A stretch of DNA of 64,000 nucleotides from an uncultured Senegalimassilia sp. (GTDB lineage: Bacteria > Actinomycetota > Coriobacteriia > Coriobacteriales > Eggerthellaceae), in the NCBI GenBank assembly GCA_934630815.1, contig CAKTWI010000003.1, positions 33,756 to 97,755 of the forward strand, written 5' to 3'. Under the pieces are notes generated by a model. The model was given only the letters and a program-made list of their open reading frames with translations, was not told the origin of the DNA and made no database searches. Position 1 is the first letter of the stretch, and every line of letters starts with the position of its first letter. Of this stretch, positions 26,075-37,109 are shown piece after piece. A program made the translations under genes and the position numbers.

Positions 26075-28807
26075 CTACTCTTCCATCTCGTCGATGGACG
26101 ACTCATCCAACTCTTCGGTGCCATCGGCATTCGCATCGCGCTTCTTCTTGCCGTGGGCGGCGATGGCGACGGCAGTCACGCGGTCGTCCTCGGCAACGTT
26201 CATGACGCGGACGCCCTGCGTGGAGCGGCCGAGCTCGGAGATGCCCTCGACAGGAGTGCGCACCACGACGCCCTCCTCGGACATGATCATGATCTCGTCA
26301 TCGGACCCGACGATCTTCATGGCGGCCAACAAGCCCTTCTTCTCCGTCATGGTGATGGTGAAGACGCCCTGGCCTCCACGATGATGCGACGGGTACTCAG
26401 AGATGGGCGTGCGCTTGCCATAGCCCTTCTCGGTAATGACGAACAGATCGGTCTCGGGACGCGCGATCTCCATACCGAGCACCTTGGCATCCGCCGGCGC
26501 GTTCATGCCGCGCACGCCCATGGTGCCGCGGCCCATGGCGCGGACCTCGTCCTCGGGCCACATGATGGCCTTGCCAGCGGACGACACCATGATGACGTTC
26601 TCGCCCTGAGCCACGCGGCGCACGCTGATAAGGCGGTCGCCATCCTTGAGGTTGATGGCGATAAGGCCGTCACGGCGCGTACGGTCGTACTGCTCCATGG
26701 ACGTCTTCTTCACCATGCCGTGCTCGGTGGCGAACATAAGGTACTCGTCGGTCGGGAAGTCCTTCGTCGCGATGACGGCGCTAATGGTCTCGCCCTTCTC
26801 AAGCGGCAGCAGGTTCACGATGGCCGTGCCGCGCGCATGGCGGGACGCCTCGGGCAGCTCGTAGACCTTCAGGCGATATACCTTGCCCTTCGTGGAAAAG
26901 AACAGCATGAAGGAGTGTGTGGACGCGACGAACAGATGCTCGACGTAGTCGTTGTCCTTCAGGTTCACCGCCTGCATGCCCTTGCCGCCGCGCTTCTGCT
27001 GGCGATACGTGGCAACGGGAAGGCGCTTGACGTAGCCGGCCTTCGTGACCGTGACCACCATGTTCTCCTCGGCGATGAGGTCCTCGACGTCCAAGTCCTT
27101 GGCGGCATCGGAGAGCTGCGTTCTGCGGGGAGTGTCGAATTTCTTCTTGATCTCCTGCAGCTCCTCCTTGATGATGTCGCGCACCAGCTGAGGGTCGGAG
27201 AGCACGCGGTTGTAGTACGCGATCTTCTCGCGAAGCTCTTCCAACTCGGACTGGATCTTCTCGCGCTCCAAACCGGTCAGGCGGCGCAGGCGCATCTCCA
27301 GGATGGCCGTGGTCTGCTTGTCGGTCAGGCCGAAGCGCTCGGTCAGGCGAGCCGCCGCCTCCTTATCGGTTTGCGATGAGCGGATGATGCTGATGACCTC
27401 GTCGATATGGTCGAGGGCAACTACATAGCCTTCCAAGATATGGGCGCGCTCCTCGGCTTTGGAGAGCTCGTAGCGCGTACGACGCACGATGACGTCTTCC
27501 TGATGGGCGATGTAGTAGTGCAGCGTCTCCTTCAGGGAGAGCACGCGGGGCACGCCGTCGACGAGCGCCAGCATGATGACGCCGAAGCCCACCTGCAGCT
27601 GCGTGTGCTTGTAAAGCTTGTTGAGCACCACCTGCGGGATGGCGTCCTTCTTCAGCTCGATGATGATGTCGATGCCGTGGCGGTCGGCGCCGTCGTGGAT
27701 GTTCGAGATCTCGGGAAGCTTCTTCTCGCGAACCAGCTCGCCGAGCTTCTCGAGCAAGCGCTGGCGGTTCACCTGGTACGGGATCTCCGTGACCACGATG
27801 GAGCTTTTGCCGTTCTTGCCCTCCTCGATCTTGCACTTCGCGCGCACGGTAAGGCTACCGCGACCCGTCTCATAGGCGTCCAGGATGCCCTTCTTGCCCA
27901 TGATGATGCCGCCGGTCGGGAAATCCGGACCGGGAAGGGCGGTCATGAGCTCGGCGGTGGTCACCTCGGGATTGTCGAGCATCATACACGTGGCGTCGAT
28001 GGTCTCGCCGAGGTTATGCGGCGGGATGTTGGTGGCCATGCCGACGGCAATGCCGTTGGAGCCGTTTACCAGCAAGCTGGGGAAGCGCGCGGGCAGGACC
28101 GTGGGCTCTTCCAGGCTTTCATCGTAGTTGGGCTGGAAGTCGACCGTTTCTTTGTCAAGGTCGCGCAGCAGCTCCATAGCCGCTTTACCCAGACGCGCCT
28201 CGGTGTAACGCATTGCTGCAGCCGAGTCGCCGTCAATGGAGCCGAAGTTGCCATGGCCGTCGATGAGCGGCACGCGCATGCTGAACGGCTGGGCCAAGCG
28301 CACCATGGTGTCGTACACGGCGGAGTCACCGTGCGGGTGATACTTGCCGATGACGTCGCCGACGGTACGGGCCGACTTCATATGCGGGCGGTTCGGCGTG
28401 TAGCCGGACTCGTTCATGGCGTACAGGATACGGCGATGGACCGGCTTCAGGCCGTCGCGCACGTCGGGCAGGGCGCGGCTGACGATGACGCTCATGGAAT
28501 ACTCCAGGAACGAAGAAGCCATTTCCTTGCCAAGATATGCCGCACGAACAGTAGTGCCTTCGCCGCCGTTGGCGTCCTCGATGATGGAGCCATGGGGGTT
28601 AGCGACGGTGGACATGTCGATAAGCGAGCGGGCCTTGTCCTCCTCGGACACCGGGCCCGACGTCACCGTATGGCCGGGCTCGGGCTGCTCGACGTCCTGC
28701 TCGCCGGCGTCCGCCGCGTCTTCCCCAGCGGCATCGACCAAGCGCTTCAGGTCGTCGGGAAGCTCCTCGCCGCCCTGGCCATCGCGGTTGTCAGTGTTAT
28801 CTGCCAT
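26075..28807 (-). CDS. gyrA: DNA gyrase subunit A
   Basis: This 910-residue subunit cuts and rejoins DNA for negative supercoiling. The breakage-reunion domain contains [20 protein letters not shown]. The quinolone region reads [10 protein letters not shown], with the usual Ser and Asp that favour drug sensitivity. The catalytic Tyr is in [10 protein letters not shown]. The C-terminal pinwheel has the gyrase box as QKRGGKG. The conserved core begins near residue 94, so there is an acidic N-terminal extension about 75 residues longer than in E. coli, rich in Asp, Glu and Gly. It starts nine bases after gyrB on the same strand. Confidence 0.98.
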   Translation of the reverse strand: MADNTDNRDGQGGEELPDDLKRLVDAAGEDAADAGEQDVEQPEPGHTVTSGPVSEEDKARSLIDMSTVANPHGSIIEDANGGEGTTVRAAYLGKEMASSFLEYSMSVIVSRALPDVRDGLKPVHRRILYAMNESGYTPNRPHMKSARTVGDVIGKYHPHGDSAVYDTMVRLAQPFSMRVPLIDGHGNFGSIDGDSAAAMRYTEARLGKAAMELLRDLDKETVDFQPNYDESLEEPTVLPARFPSLLVNGSNGIAVGMATNIPPHNLGETIDATCMMLDNPEVTTAELMTALPGPDFPTGGIIMGKKGILDAYETGRGSLTVRAKCKIEEGKNGKSSIVVTEIPYQVNRQRLLEKLGELVREKKLPEISNIHDGADRHGIDIIIELKKDAIPQVVLNKLYKHTQLQVGFGVIMLALVDGVPRVLSLKETLHYYIAHQEDVIVRRTRYELSKAEERAHILEGYVVALDHIDEVISIIRSSQTDKEAAARLTERFGLTDKQTTAILEMRLRRLTGLEREKIQSELEELREKIAYYNRVLSDPQLVRDIIKEELQEIKKKFDTPRRTQLSDAAKDLDVEDLIAEENMVVTVTKAGYVKRLPVATYRQQKRGGKGMQAVNLKDNDYVEHLFVASTHSFMLFFSTKGKVYRLKVYELPEASRHARGTAIVNLLPLEKGETISAVIATKDFPTDEYLMFATEHGMVKKTSMEQYDRTRRDGLIAINLKDGDRLISVRRVAQGENVIMVSSAGKAIMWPEDEVRAMGRGTMGVRGMNAPADAKVLGMEIARPETDLFVITEKGYGKRTPISEYPSHHRGGQGVFTITMTEKKGLLAAMKIVGSDDEIMIMSEEGVVVRTPVEGISELGRSTQGVRVMNVAEDDRVTAVAIAAHGKKKRDANADGTEELDESSIDEMEE

Positions 28808-28816
28808 TCAATTCTC

Positions 28817-30790
<1,974 letters not shown>

Positions 30791-30917
30791 CTAGTATTGA
30801 ATGTTTCGATTCCGGATGGTTCTGGAACCTATTAATTCTACCACAACGCGTCTTGGCACCGGGGCTCTCCACGCCCTTTACAGGCCTTCAGATGCCTTCT
30901 AAGGCATGATTTTCGCT

Positions 30918-31508
30918 CTAAAGACCACTTTTGCCGTTTTTTGAGCTTTCCGGCTTTTCGCTTGCCTCCAAGGCTTTCAAAATCGATTCCCTGAGGCGCT
31001 TGTCCTCAACGCCGGCGGCCTGCTCGCGCAAACGGGCCGCGGCCTCGGAGCTGATAAGCGGCTCCGGAGTGCGCGAGGCCTGAGCCGCCTGCTGCGCGGC
31101 GCGCGCCGCCTCCTCGCGAAACGGATGGCGGGCCTTCATATCGAAGCGGGCGGGCTTGATGGAGAACAGGGCCACATGCTCGCCTTGCTCGTTAAGGCGG
31201 ATCTTCAGCATTTCCTGGCGGGCATCGATGTCCGATCGGATCATGGCATCGTCGCAATACACCACGAGCAGGGTCTTGCCTGCGGGCACGCGCGCCGCCA
31301 TGGGGTCGTTGGCCTGTTCGGGCTTCATGATATACACGCCATTGGTGTGGTCGAGCACCAGCGGCGCAGAATCGCGATAGACGGCCTCCACGGCGTACTT
31401 CCAGCGAACATGCACCTCCGCAACGCGTTGTGAACGCGCGGCTTGGGCGCCGGCGGCACCGAGGCTTCGCAACAATTGCTGCAATCCGCTGCCAAGATCG
31501 GCCATCAT
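30918..31508 (-). CDS. dciA: DciA-like protein (DUF721), predicted helicase loader
   Basis: This 196-residue protein belongs to the DUF721/DciA group: a short N-terminal helix, then RVAEVHVRWKYAVEAVYRDSAP and PAGKTLLVVYCDDAMIRSDIDARQEMLKIRLNE, a KH-like fold. The C-terminus is Ala/Arg-rich and probably disordered. DciA is the ancestral loader of the replicative helicase in bacteria that lack DnaC or DnaI. Its place between recF and gyrB supports this, as does the absence of any other loader in the window. Its ATG overlaps the recF stop (ATGA), so translation is likely coupled. A second ATG directly follows the first. Confidence 0.85.
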   Translation of the reverse strand: MMADLGSGLQQLLRSLGAAGAQAARSQRVAEVHVRWKYAVEAVYRDSAPLVLDHTNGVYIMKPEQANDPMAARVPAGKTLLVVYCDDAMIRSDIDARQEMLKIRLNEQGEHVALFSIKPARFDMKARHPFREEAARAAQQAAQASRTPEPLISSEAAARLREQAAGVEDKRLRESILKALEASEKPESSKNGKSGL

Positions 31509-32629
31509 TCACCGTCCTTCCGCTCAAGGGGCAAACGCACGACGCGGGCCGCCGCAAGCAGATCCTCGTCGAAATACGCCAGGTTTGCCGTGGTTATAAA
31601 CGTTTGGATATCCCCTGAGACGAACTTCACCAACGCGCGGCGGCGCTGCTCGTCGAGCTCGCTCATCACGTCGTCGAGCAGCAGCACCGGCTGCTGGCCC
31701 AGAAGGTCGCAGATAAGCGCGACTTCCGCCAGCTTGAACGCCAGCACCGCCGAGCGCTGCTGGCCTTGGCTTCCGTACACGCCCACCGGACGCCCCTCGA
31801 CGAAGAACTCGATGCGGTCGGCATGGGGTCCCACCAACGCGCGATGACGGGCACGCTCCTGCGCCATCGACCCCGCAAGAGCTGCGGCGAAACGTTCGCG
31901 GGCCTCGTCACGGTCGAGCGTTTCACCGGCATCGAGCCATTCGCCCTCGGCAAACCACGACGGCGCATAACGGGCCGACAGCGCCTCCCGATTCCCCACG
32001 ATCTCGGCGTAATAGCTTGCCATAGACGCCGCCAGCTTGCCGAACAGGGCCGCCCGATAGCACACCAGCTGAGCACCGCAGGTGACCATCAGGTCGTTTA
32101 GACTCTCCAGCAAAAGTGGCGATGCCTCGTCTTTCAGCAGCGAGTTCTTATGACGCAGCACCTTGTCGAAGTCTCGACGAATCAGGTAATGGTTGCGCGA
32201 AAGCTGCGACCCCACGGCGTCGAGCGCGTTGCGGCGGGTGGTACCCGAACCCTTCGCCAGGTTCAGATCGTCAGGGGTGAACGCGACCGAGGGGATGACG
32301 CCCTTCAGGTCCGCCGTTCGTTTCTGCTTGCCGTTGAGGGTGAACCGGCGTTTCCCTGCCTCGATCGTCAGGCCCAGATCCAGCAACCTGTTTTCGTCGG
32401 CGGCGGTTGCATGCAAGCGCGCAAAATCGGCGCCATCGCGCACAAGCTGCACTCCGGTGGGATTTCTGAACGACGTTTGCGCCGTAAGCAGCTGAATCCC
32501 TTCCACGACGTTGGTTTTGCCGACGGCATTGGGCCCCACCAGCACGGTCAGGGGCCCGATGTCGCTCAAGCGGAAATGCTCATAGCTGCGGAAATCATCG
32601 AACGAAACGTCTTTGATGCGAAGGCTCAT
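31505..32629 (-). CDS. recF: DNA repair and recombination protein RecF
   Basis: This 374-residue SMC-like ATPase helps load RecA at gaps. The N-terminus MSLRIKDVSFDDFRSYEHF and the Walker A VGPNAVGKTNVVEGIQLL are typical. The signature GSQGQQRSAVLAFKLAE and Walker B QPVLLLDDVMSELDEQRR are near the C-terminus. It begins 15 bases after dnaN and ends overlapping dciA, in the conserved dnaA-dnaN-recF-dciA-gyrB order. Confidence 0.96.
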   Translation of the reverse strand: MSLRIKDVSFDDFRSYEHFRLSDIGPLTVLVGPNAVGKTNVVEGIQLLTAQTSFRNPTGVQLVRDGADFARLHATAADENRLLDLGLTIEAGKRRFTLNGKQKRTADLKGVIPSVAFTPDDLNLAKGSGTTRRNALDAVGSQLSRNHYLIRRDFDKVLRHKNSLLKDEASPLLLESLNDLMVTCGAQLVCYRAALFGKLAASMASYYAEIVGNREALSARYAPSWFAEGEWLDAGETLDRDEARERFAAALAGSMAQERARHRALVGPHADRIEFFVEGRPVGVYGSQGQQRSAVLAFKLAEVALICDLLGQQPVLLLDDVMSELDEQRRRALVKFVSGDIQTFITTANLAYFDEDLLAAARVVRLPLERKDGE

Positions 32630-32644
32630 GCAACGCCTTCGTTG

Positions 32645-33745
32645 TTAGGAGATGCGCACAGGCATGACCAGATACAGGAAGTTCTCGCCTTCGCCGGCTT
32701 TGAAGATGCCCGGTTTCATGCCCGACTGGACTTCCAGGAACACGTCATCGGTGTTCACCGAACCCAAGCCGTCGAGCACGTATGCGTAATTGAAGGCGAT
32801 CTCGACGTTCTCGCCCTCGCCCTGGCACGCCAGCGTCTCCTGAGCACTACCCACATCCTGGGCGGCGGCGGAAAGCTGCACGGTCTGGCTTTCCACGTCG
32901 ATGGCGAACTTCACCGGCGAGCTTTGCTGACCCAGAATCGACGTACGCTTCACGCCGGAGACAAGGTGGCTCACGTTGAGGCGAACGCGCGTCGCATAGG
33001 AATCGGGCAGCAGCTGACGATAATTCGGGAAATTGCCCTCGATGCGGCGGTTGATGAACACAGTATCGTGATAGGTGACCACGATTTGGTTCTCCGCCAA
33101 GGCGATGGTCAGCGGATCGTCCGTACGCGTCAGGGAAGCAAGCTCCTGCAGGAACGAGCCGGAGATGACGGCCTGGAAGCCCTCGGCCGCGGGCTCGCCA
33201 AGCTGAGCCTCAGTGATGGCAAGGCGATAGGAGTCGGTTGCCACCATCTTCAGCGTCTCGCCCTCGAACGTGATGAGCACGCCGGTGAGGATGGCGCGGC
33301 TCTCGTCCTTGGAAACCACGCGTGCCACGCGCTTGACCATGGACGAGAATTGGGAGAACGGGATGGAGATAGCCTGCTGCGTATCAACATGAGGGAATCC
33401 CGGGAAGTCCTCGGCATCCAACGTCTTGATGGAGAACGAGGATGCGTCGCACGTGATGACGGCGGAATCCTCGCCCGTTTCAACATGCACGGCGGCATCG
33501 GGCAGGTTCTTCACGATATCGAAGAACAGCTTGCCGGGAAATACCGAGCGACCCTCCTCTTCCACCAAGGCAGGGATGGTGAATTGAATGGACAGCTCCA
33601 AGTCGGTTGCCTGCAGCGTCAGGTTGTCGTTATGGGCATCAAGGTAGATACCCGAAAGAATGGGCAGCGTGGAACGGGTGGCAATGCCCTTGAGCACAAC
33701 GGCGAGCGCATCCTGCAGTTCCGATTGGTTGATGCTGAATTTCAC
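32645..33745 (-). CDS. dnaN: DNA polymerase III sliding clamp (beta)
   Basis: This 366-residue clamp has three repeated domains. MKFSINQSELQDALAVVLKG starts domain I, and the C-terminal GENFLYLVMPVRIS is the usual end where clamp-binding peptides dock. I chose the GTG at 33745 because AGGAG lies a few bases upstream and the next residues match the family. An upstream ATG adds 17 basic residues with no similarity. The dnaA-dnaN gap of 364 bases holds the predicted unwinding element. Confidence 0.97.
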   Translation of the reverse strand: MKFSINQSELQDALAVVLKGIATRSTLPILSGIYLDAHNDNLTLQATDLELSIQFTIPALVEEEGRSVFPGKLFFDIVKNLPDAAVHVETGEDSAVITCDASSFSIKTLDAEDFPGFPHVDTQQAISIPFSQFSSMVKRVARVVSKDESRAILTGVLITFEGETLKMVATDSYRLAITEAQLGEPAAEGFQAVISGSFLQELASLTRTDDPLTIALAENQIVVTYHDTVFINRRIEGNFPNYRQLLPDSYATRVRLNVSHLVSGVKRTSILGQQSSPVKFAIDVESQTVQLSAAAQDVGSAQETLACQGEGENVEIAFNYAYVLDGLGSVNTDDVFLEVQSGMKPGIFKAGEGENFLYLVMPVRIS

Positions 33746-33848
33746 TGGCTCCTCTTTCCTTTTACGTAAGGCGTTGCTCCATGATAGATGGTTCATGCAA
33801 CGTTGTTATTTATCTTCAATGCTTTTCTTTTAATAATAGGTTTTTGAA

Positions 33849-33863
33849 TAGTAGTAATAATAA
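33849..33863 (+). promoter_or_regulatory. DnaA-trio element
   Basis: The plus strand reads TAGTAGTAATAATAA, five consecutive TA(G/A) triplets. GCGCGG follows, then GGTGGAAAT and TGTTGAGAA (7/9 and 8/9 matches to TGTGGAAAA and TGTTGAAAA). In the basal unwinding system the boxes lie on the 3' side of the TAG-reading strand beyond a GC cluster, exactly as here. Confidence 0.6.
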
Positions 33864-34068
33864 GCGCGGTGGAAATGTTGAGAACTCGCAAAACCCCATG
33901 TCATTCTTGAAAAGTAATTCAACTTCAAATGTGGGTTGCCTGTTCCTTCCATCCACCGCGATTATTGACTACATTATCTTTCCTCTTGAGTTCGATGGTT
34001 TTCGCCATGTTTTACGATGTTTATCCCCATGTTTTCCCGAATCCTTTAAAGTGCCTGTTCAACCTGGT

Positions 34069-34084
34069 TGTTTCACGTGAAACA
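34069..34084. other. parS: parS site 4
   Basis: Perfect TGTTTCACGTGAAACA, 26 bases past the dnaA stop inside the predicted origin gap. Confidence 0.95.
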
Positions 34085-34109
34085 TTGCGTTTCCCTCGAT
34101 GGTGTTGCG

Positions 34110-35891
34110 TTATAGCTCGCGAATGATCTGTCTGAGCGCTTCCATCTCCTCACGGGCTACGCGGTTCTCCTTCATCTTCGCTTCGATGTTGCCTACCGAA
34201 TACATGATGGTCGAGTGGTCCCTGTTGAACTTCTTCCCGATGTCCCCGTAGGGGATGTCGAGCAGCTGTCGGCACAGGTAGATGGCGGTTTGGCGCGCGT
34301 GGGCGATGTTACGCGTCCTCTTCTTTCCCACGATGTCGGTGTGGCTGACCTTGAAGAAGTCCTCCGTCACCTTCAGGATGTCGTCTGCGGTGAGCCTTTT
34401 GCTGGGGCCGCCTGAGAAGTGGTTCTCCAGCAATTTGCGCACGTCGGCAACGGTGATATCCGAGCCTTCCCCGCACTTCATCTTGACGATGACGTTAGTC
34501 ACCGCGCTTTTCAACTCTCGGATGTTCGACCCTGAGCTCTCGGCGATGCATATCTGCACGTCTTCGGGCATGTTGATGGGCCCGGACTGCTCCATATCCT
34601 CGTATTCGCGGATGAAGCTTTTGACGATGCTCAGCTTGGTCTCGATCTCGGGTGGCTGGATGTCGAACGTGCCGCCGGAGTTAAATCGCGTTTTGTAGCG
34701 TTCGTCGATGTCGATGTTCTTCGGCGCGCGGTCGGCGGAGAGAACGACCTGCTTGCCTTGGCTTGTCAGCTTGTTGAATATCTGGAACATGATGTCGAGC
34801 GTCTGCTTCTTACCCTGCAGTTGCTGGACGTCGTCGACAAGGAGGACGTCGGCTTCCTCGTAGTACATCTTGAAGTTCTTGTAGCTGGACTTCTCCGTGT
34901 CGTGCGCCGCGGATGCGTCCATGTAGTCCTCGAGCAGCTCATTCGAGTCTTTGTAGACGACCTGCAGGTTGGGCATGTTGCTGTTGATGTAGTTCTGTAT
35001 AGCCCGAAGCAGATGCGTCTTGCCCAGGCCCGACCTTCCGTAGATGAACAACGGGTTCAGGTGCGGTTTGCCCGGGGTTTCGGCAACGGAGACGGCCATG
35101 GAATACGCCATGCGGTTCGAGTCGCCGATGACGAAATTCTCGAACGTGAGCGTCGAGGTGACGGAGTTGTTCGGCGCAGGTTGACCGGCCGCGGCGCTGT
35201 CAGCCGGGATGGCCTGCGGGGCGGGTTCTTGCGGGCTGGTGGCGACGGGCACTGGGGCGGTTTGCTGCTCCGGTGCGCTTGCGGGAGCAACAACGGGGTC
35301 GGCGGCTTGCTGCTCCATTGCGGCAGTCGGTGCTGCGACCGAGACGGGCGTCGGGGCCGCCGGCTGGCCAGGGTTGGGCTGCGCAGTCGTTTGGGCCGGC
35401 GTTGCGGTCGGCGCTTCGGTCGCCTGCATCGTCGCTGTCGCGGGGACTGTTGCTTGTTGTGCGGTGACGGGATCGGCTGCTGCCGCAGCGGTGGTTTGCG
35501 CTGTCGTTTGCGGCGCAAGCGCGGGGGCTGCGACCGGAGCCGCGGCCGGCGCTGTGGCGGGGCTGGGCGCGGCTGCCGGAGCCGGTGCAGCTGCCGGAGC
35601 CGGTGCAGCCGGCATGGTCGCAGGAGCCTGTGATTCGTCGATGCCGATGAGCACGTCGAAAGGCACCCCGCGAATCTCTTCGAGGGCGCGCTTGATACAG
35701 TCGATGTAATGGCGCTCGATGAAGTTCTTGATGAATTCCGTATTAGCGGTCAGCATCATGAACCCGTCGCTTGCGGCCTGGGGAAATAGCTGGCTGAACA
35801 GCGCATCCACCTGGGGGCCTATGATTCCCTCGTAGCTTTTGACGCGGCTGCATACCTCCGCCCATAGCTGATTGATTTCTTCCGTGTTCAT
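34110..35891 (-). CDS. dnaA: Chromosomal replication initiator DnaA
   Basis: This 593-residue protein has domain I (MNTEEINQLWAEVCSRVKSY to about residue 87). A very long domain II of Ala, Pro, Thr and Gln runs from about 88 to 243. The AAA+ domain follows, with Walker A GRSGLGKTHLLRA, Walker B VLLVDDVQQLQGK and the arginine-rich sensor region. Domain IV has FNRDHSTIMYSV, the DnaA-box binding helix. The ATG at 35891 has GAAGG seven bases upstream. An ATG six codons earlier is also possible. Domain II is well above the usual 20-100 residues, although long linkers are known in Actinomycetota. The gene lies 81 bases after the GHKL-winged-helix gene on the same strand, so they may share a transcript. 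Confidence 0.97.
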   Translation of the reverse strand: MNTEEINQLWAEVCSRVKSYEGIIGPQVDALFSQLFPQAASDGFMMLTANTEFIKNFIERHYIDCIKRALEEIRGVPFDVLIGIDESQAPATMPAAPAPAAAPAPAAAPSPATAPAAAPVAAPALAPQTTAQTTAAAAADPVTAQQATVPATATMQATEAPTATPAQTTAQPNPGQPAAPTPVSVAAPTAAMEQQAADPVVAPASAPEQQTAPVPVATSPQEPAPQAIPADSAAAGQPAPNNSVTSTLTFENFVIGDSNRMAYSMAVSVAETPGKPHLNPLFIYGRSGLGKTHLLRAIQNYINSNMPNLQVVYKDSNELLEDYMDASAAHDTEKSSYKNFKMYYEEADVLLVDDVQQLQGKKQTLDIMFQIFNKLTSQGKQVVLSADRAPKNIDIDERYKTRFNSGGTFDIQPPEIETKLSIVKSFIREYEDMEQSGPINMPEDVQICIAESSGSNIRELKSAVTNVIVKMKCGEGSDITVADVRKLLENHFSGGPSKRLTADDILKVTEDFFKVSHTDIVGKKRTRNIAHARQTAIYLCRQLLDIPYGDIGKKFNRDHSTIMYSVGNIEAKMKENRVAREEMEALRQIIREL

Positions 35892-35972
35892 AAGCAGGCC
35901 TTCGATCATGCGCGTTCGGGCGTGTTCGCCTTGCGCGGTTTCGGTTCGTTGAAAACTGATTGCCGCCGTGTT

Positions 35973-37109
35973 TTACAGCAGCTGCGCAACCTGGATGCCC
36001 AGGTTCGTGAGCATGCGCTTTTTGCCGGACATTTTCAAAAGGCCGATACCTTCCAGTTTTTTCAGCGTGTTATGCACGCTTGATTGCGCTGCTCCGGTCA
36101 GTTTGACCACGTCCGATACACCCAGCACCCCTTCTTTCAGGTAGATGACGAGGAAATCCTTCTCGCGCTGGGACAGGGACGCGATGATCGGCTGTGCATC
36201 CACTGGCGCGGGCTGAATCTGCGGTTGCTGCTGCATTTGCTGGCCGTAGGGATAGCCCATCGGTTGCTGGATAGGTGCTTGCATGTAGCCCTGCTGGGCA
36301 GCCGGCGCATATCCGGGCTGCGCGAACTGTTGCGGGGCTGCGTATGCCATCTGCGGAGCCTGCTGATATGCCTGCATAGGCGGCTGGGCCGCAAACCCCG
36401 GTGCGTATTGAGCCGAAGGCTGAGCGTATGCGGGTTGGGCGTTGTATGCGGGTTCGTGATCCTCCTCGGCGATTCGATAGCGCGGCGCCGTGGGTTCGGG
36501 GGGCTCTGCGTCCTCGTCCTCCTCGACGTGGTCGATCTCCAGCTCCTTGGGAAGCTGCGGGTTACTGCCGTTGGCGCTGATGGTGACTACCGACCCTGTG
36601 CCGAGGTTGTCCTCGATGCTGATGGTGCCGTGGGTGAAGTCGAGGTATTCCTTCACGATGGGAAGGCCCGACCCTACGCCGCGGATGTAGCTTTTCATGG
36701 GTTCGATGGCGGAGGTGAATCCGGGCAGTTGTGCACGGTCTTTGCAAGCGATGCCCGGCCCCTGGTCTGCGAAACGGATGGTGCAGCCGTGATCGAGGAT
36801 GGATACCGTGGCCTCTTGGAATCGCGCGTGTATGAAGTTCTCCGAAACCTCGCGGATAACCGTATAGGGAATGGTGCCGCCTGCCGCCTGCGATTGCTGG
36901 TATACGTTCGTTGCCAGGCTTTCGATGAACTCGCCGGTGGGGGCGGGTTGGATTTCGGTGACACGCGGCGCGCTCAGCAAGTTGTCGTATAGGGCGATGC
37001 GTGCAACCGAATTCACGTGAGTGAAGTCGAAACCCTCATCATCGTTGTTTTCAGGTGATTCCTGATGCTGTTCTTGCTCGCTCATCTGCGCTTTTACCGC
37101 TTTCCACAT
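35973..37109 (-). CDS. GHKL ATPase fused to a C-terminal winged helix, upstream of dnaA
   Basis: This 378-residue protein has, in order: an acidic N-terminus; a GHKL ATPase domain (about 45-180); a Pro/Gln/Ala/Tyr-rich linker (about 215-310); and a winged helix (about 312-378). In the ATPase domain the N box is EVSENFIHARFQEA with Glu90 and Asn91, the G1 box is FADQGPGI and the G2 box is GVGSGLPIVKEY. The ATPase part resembles anti-sigma and histidine-kinase ATPases, but there is no phospho-acceptor His domain. In the winged helix, DVVKLTGAAQSSVHNTLKKL is the recognition helix. It sits between the DnaA-box cluster and dnaA, on the dnaA strand. ATP-switched control of dnaA or the origin is a guess. 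The start could be 37109 or the ATG at 37085; neither has a clear ribosome site, and the first overlaps a DnaA-like box. Confidence 0.75.
   Translation of the reverse strand: MWKAVKAQMSEQEQHQESPENNDDEGFDFTHVNSVARIALYDNLLSAPRVTEIQPAPTGEFIESLATNVYQQSQAAGGTIPYTVIREVSENFIHARFQEATVSILDHGCTIRFADQGPGIACKDRAQLPGFTSAIEPMKSYIRGVGSGLPIVKEYLDFTHGTISIEDNLGTGSVVTISANGSNPQLPKELEIDHVEEDEDAEPPEPTAPRYRIAEEDHEPAYNAQPAYAQPSAQYAPGFAAQPPMQAYQQAPQMAYAAPQQFAQPGYAPAAQQGYMQAPIQQPMGYPYGQQMQQQPQIQPAPVDAQPIIASLSQREKDFLVIYLKEGVLGVSDVVKLTGAAQSSVHNTLKKLEGIGLLKMSGKKRMLTNLGIQVAQLL

Larger units (their letters stand above)
33746..34109. other. oriC: dnaN-dnaA gap: predicted origin unwinding region
   Basis: This AT-rich gap (poorer in GC than its surroundings) contains an AT-rich stretch at about 33790-33848, a DnaA-trio at 33849-33863, a GC cluster, two DnaA-like boxes at 33868-33884, a TTATCCCCA box at 34021-34029 and parS site 4. 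The layout dnaA, boxes, GC cluster, trio, AT-rich stretch, dnaN is the one known for the B. subtilis origin. Confidence 0.65.
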
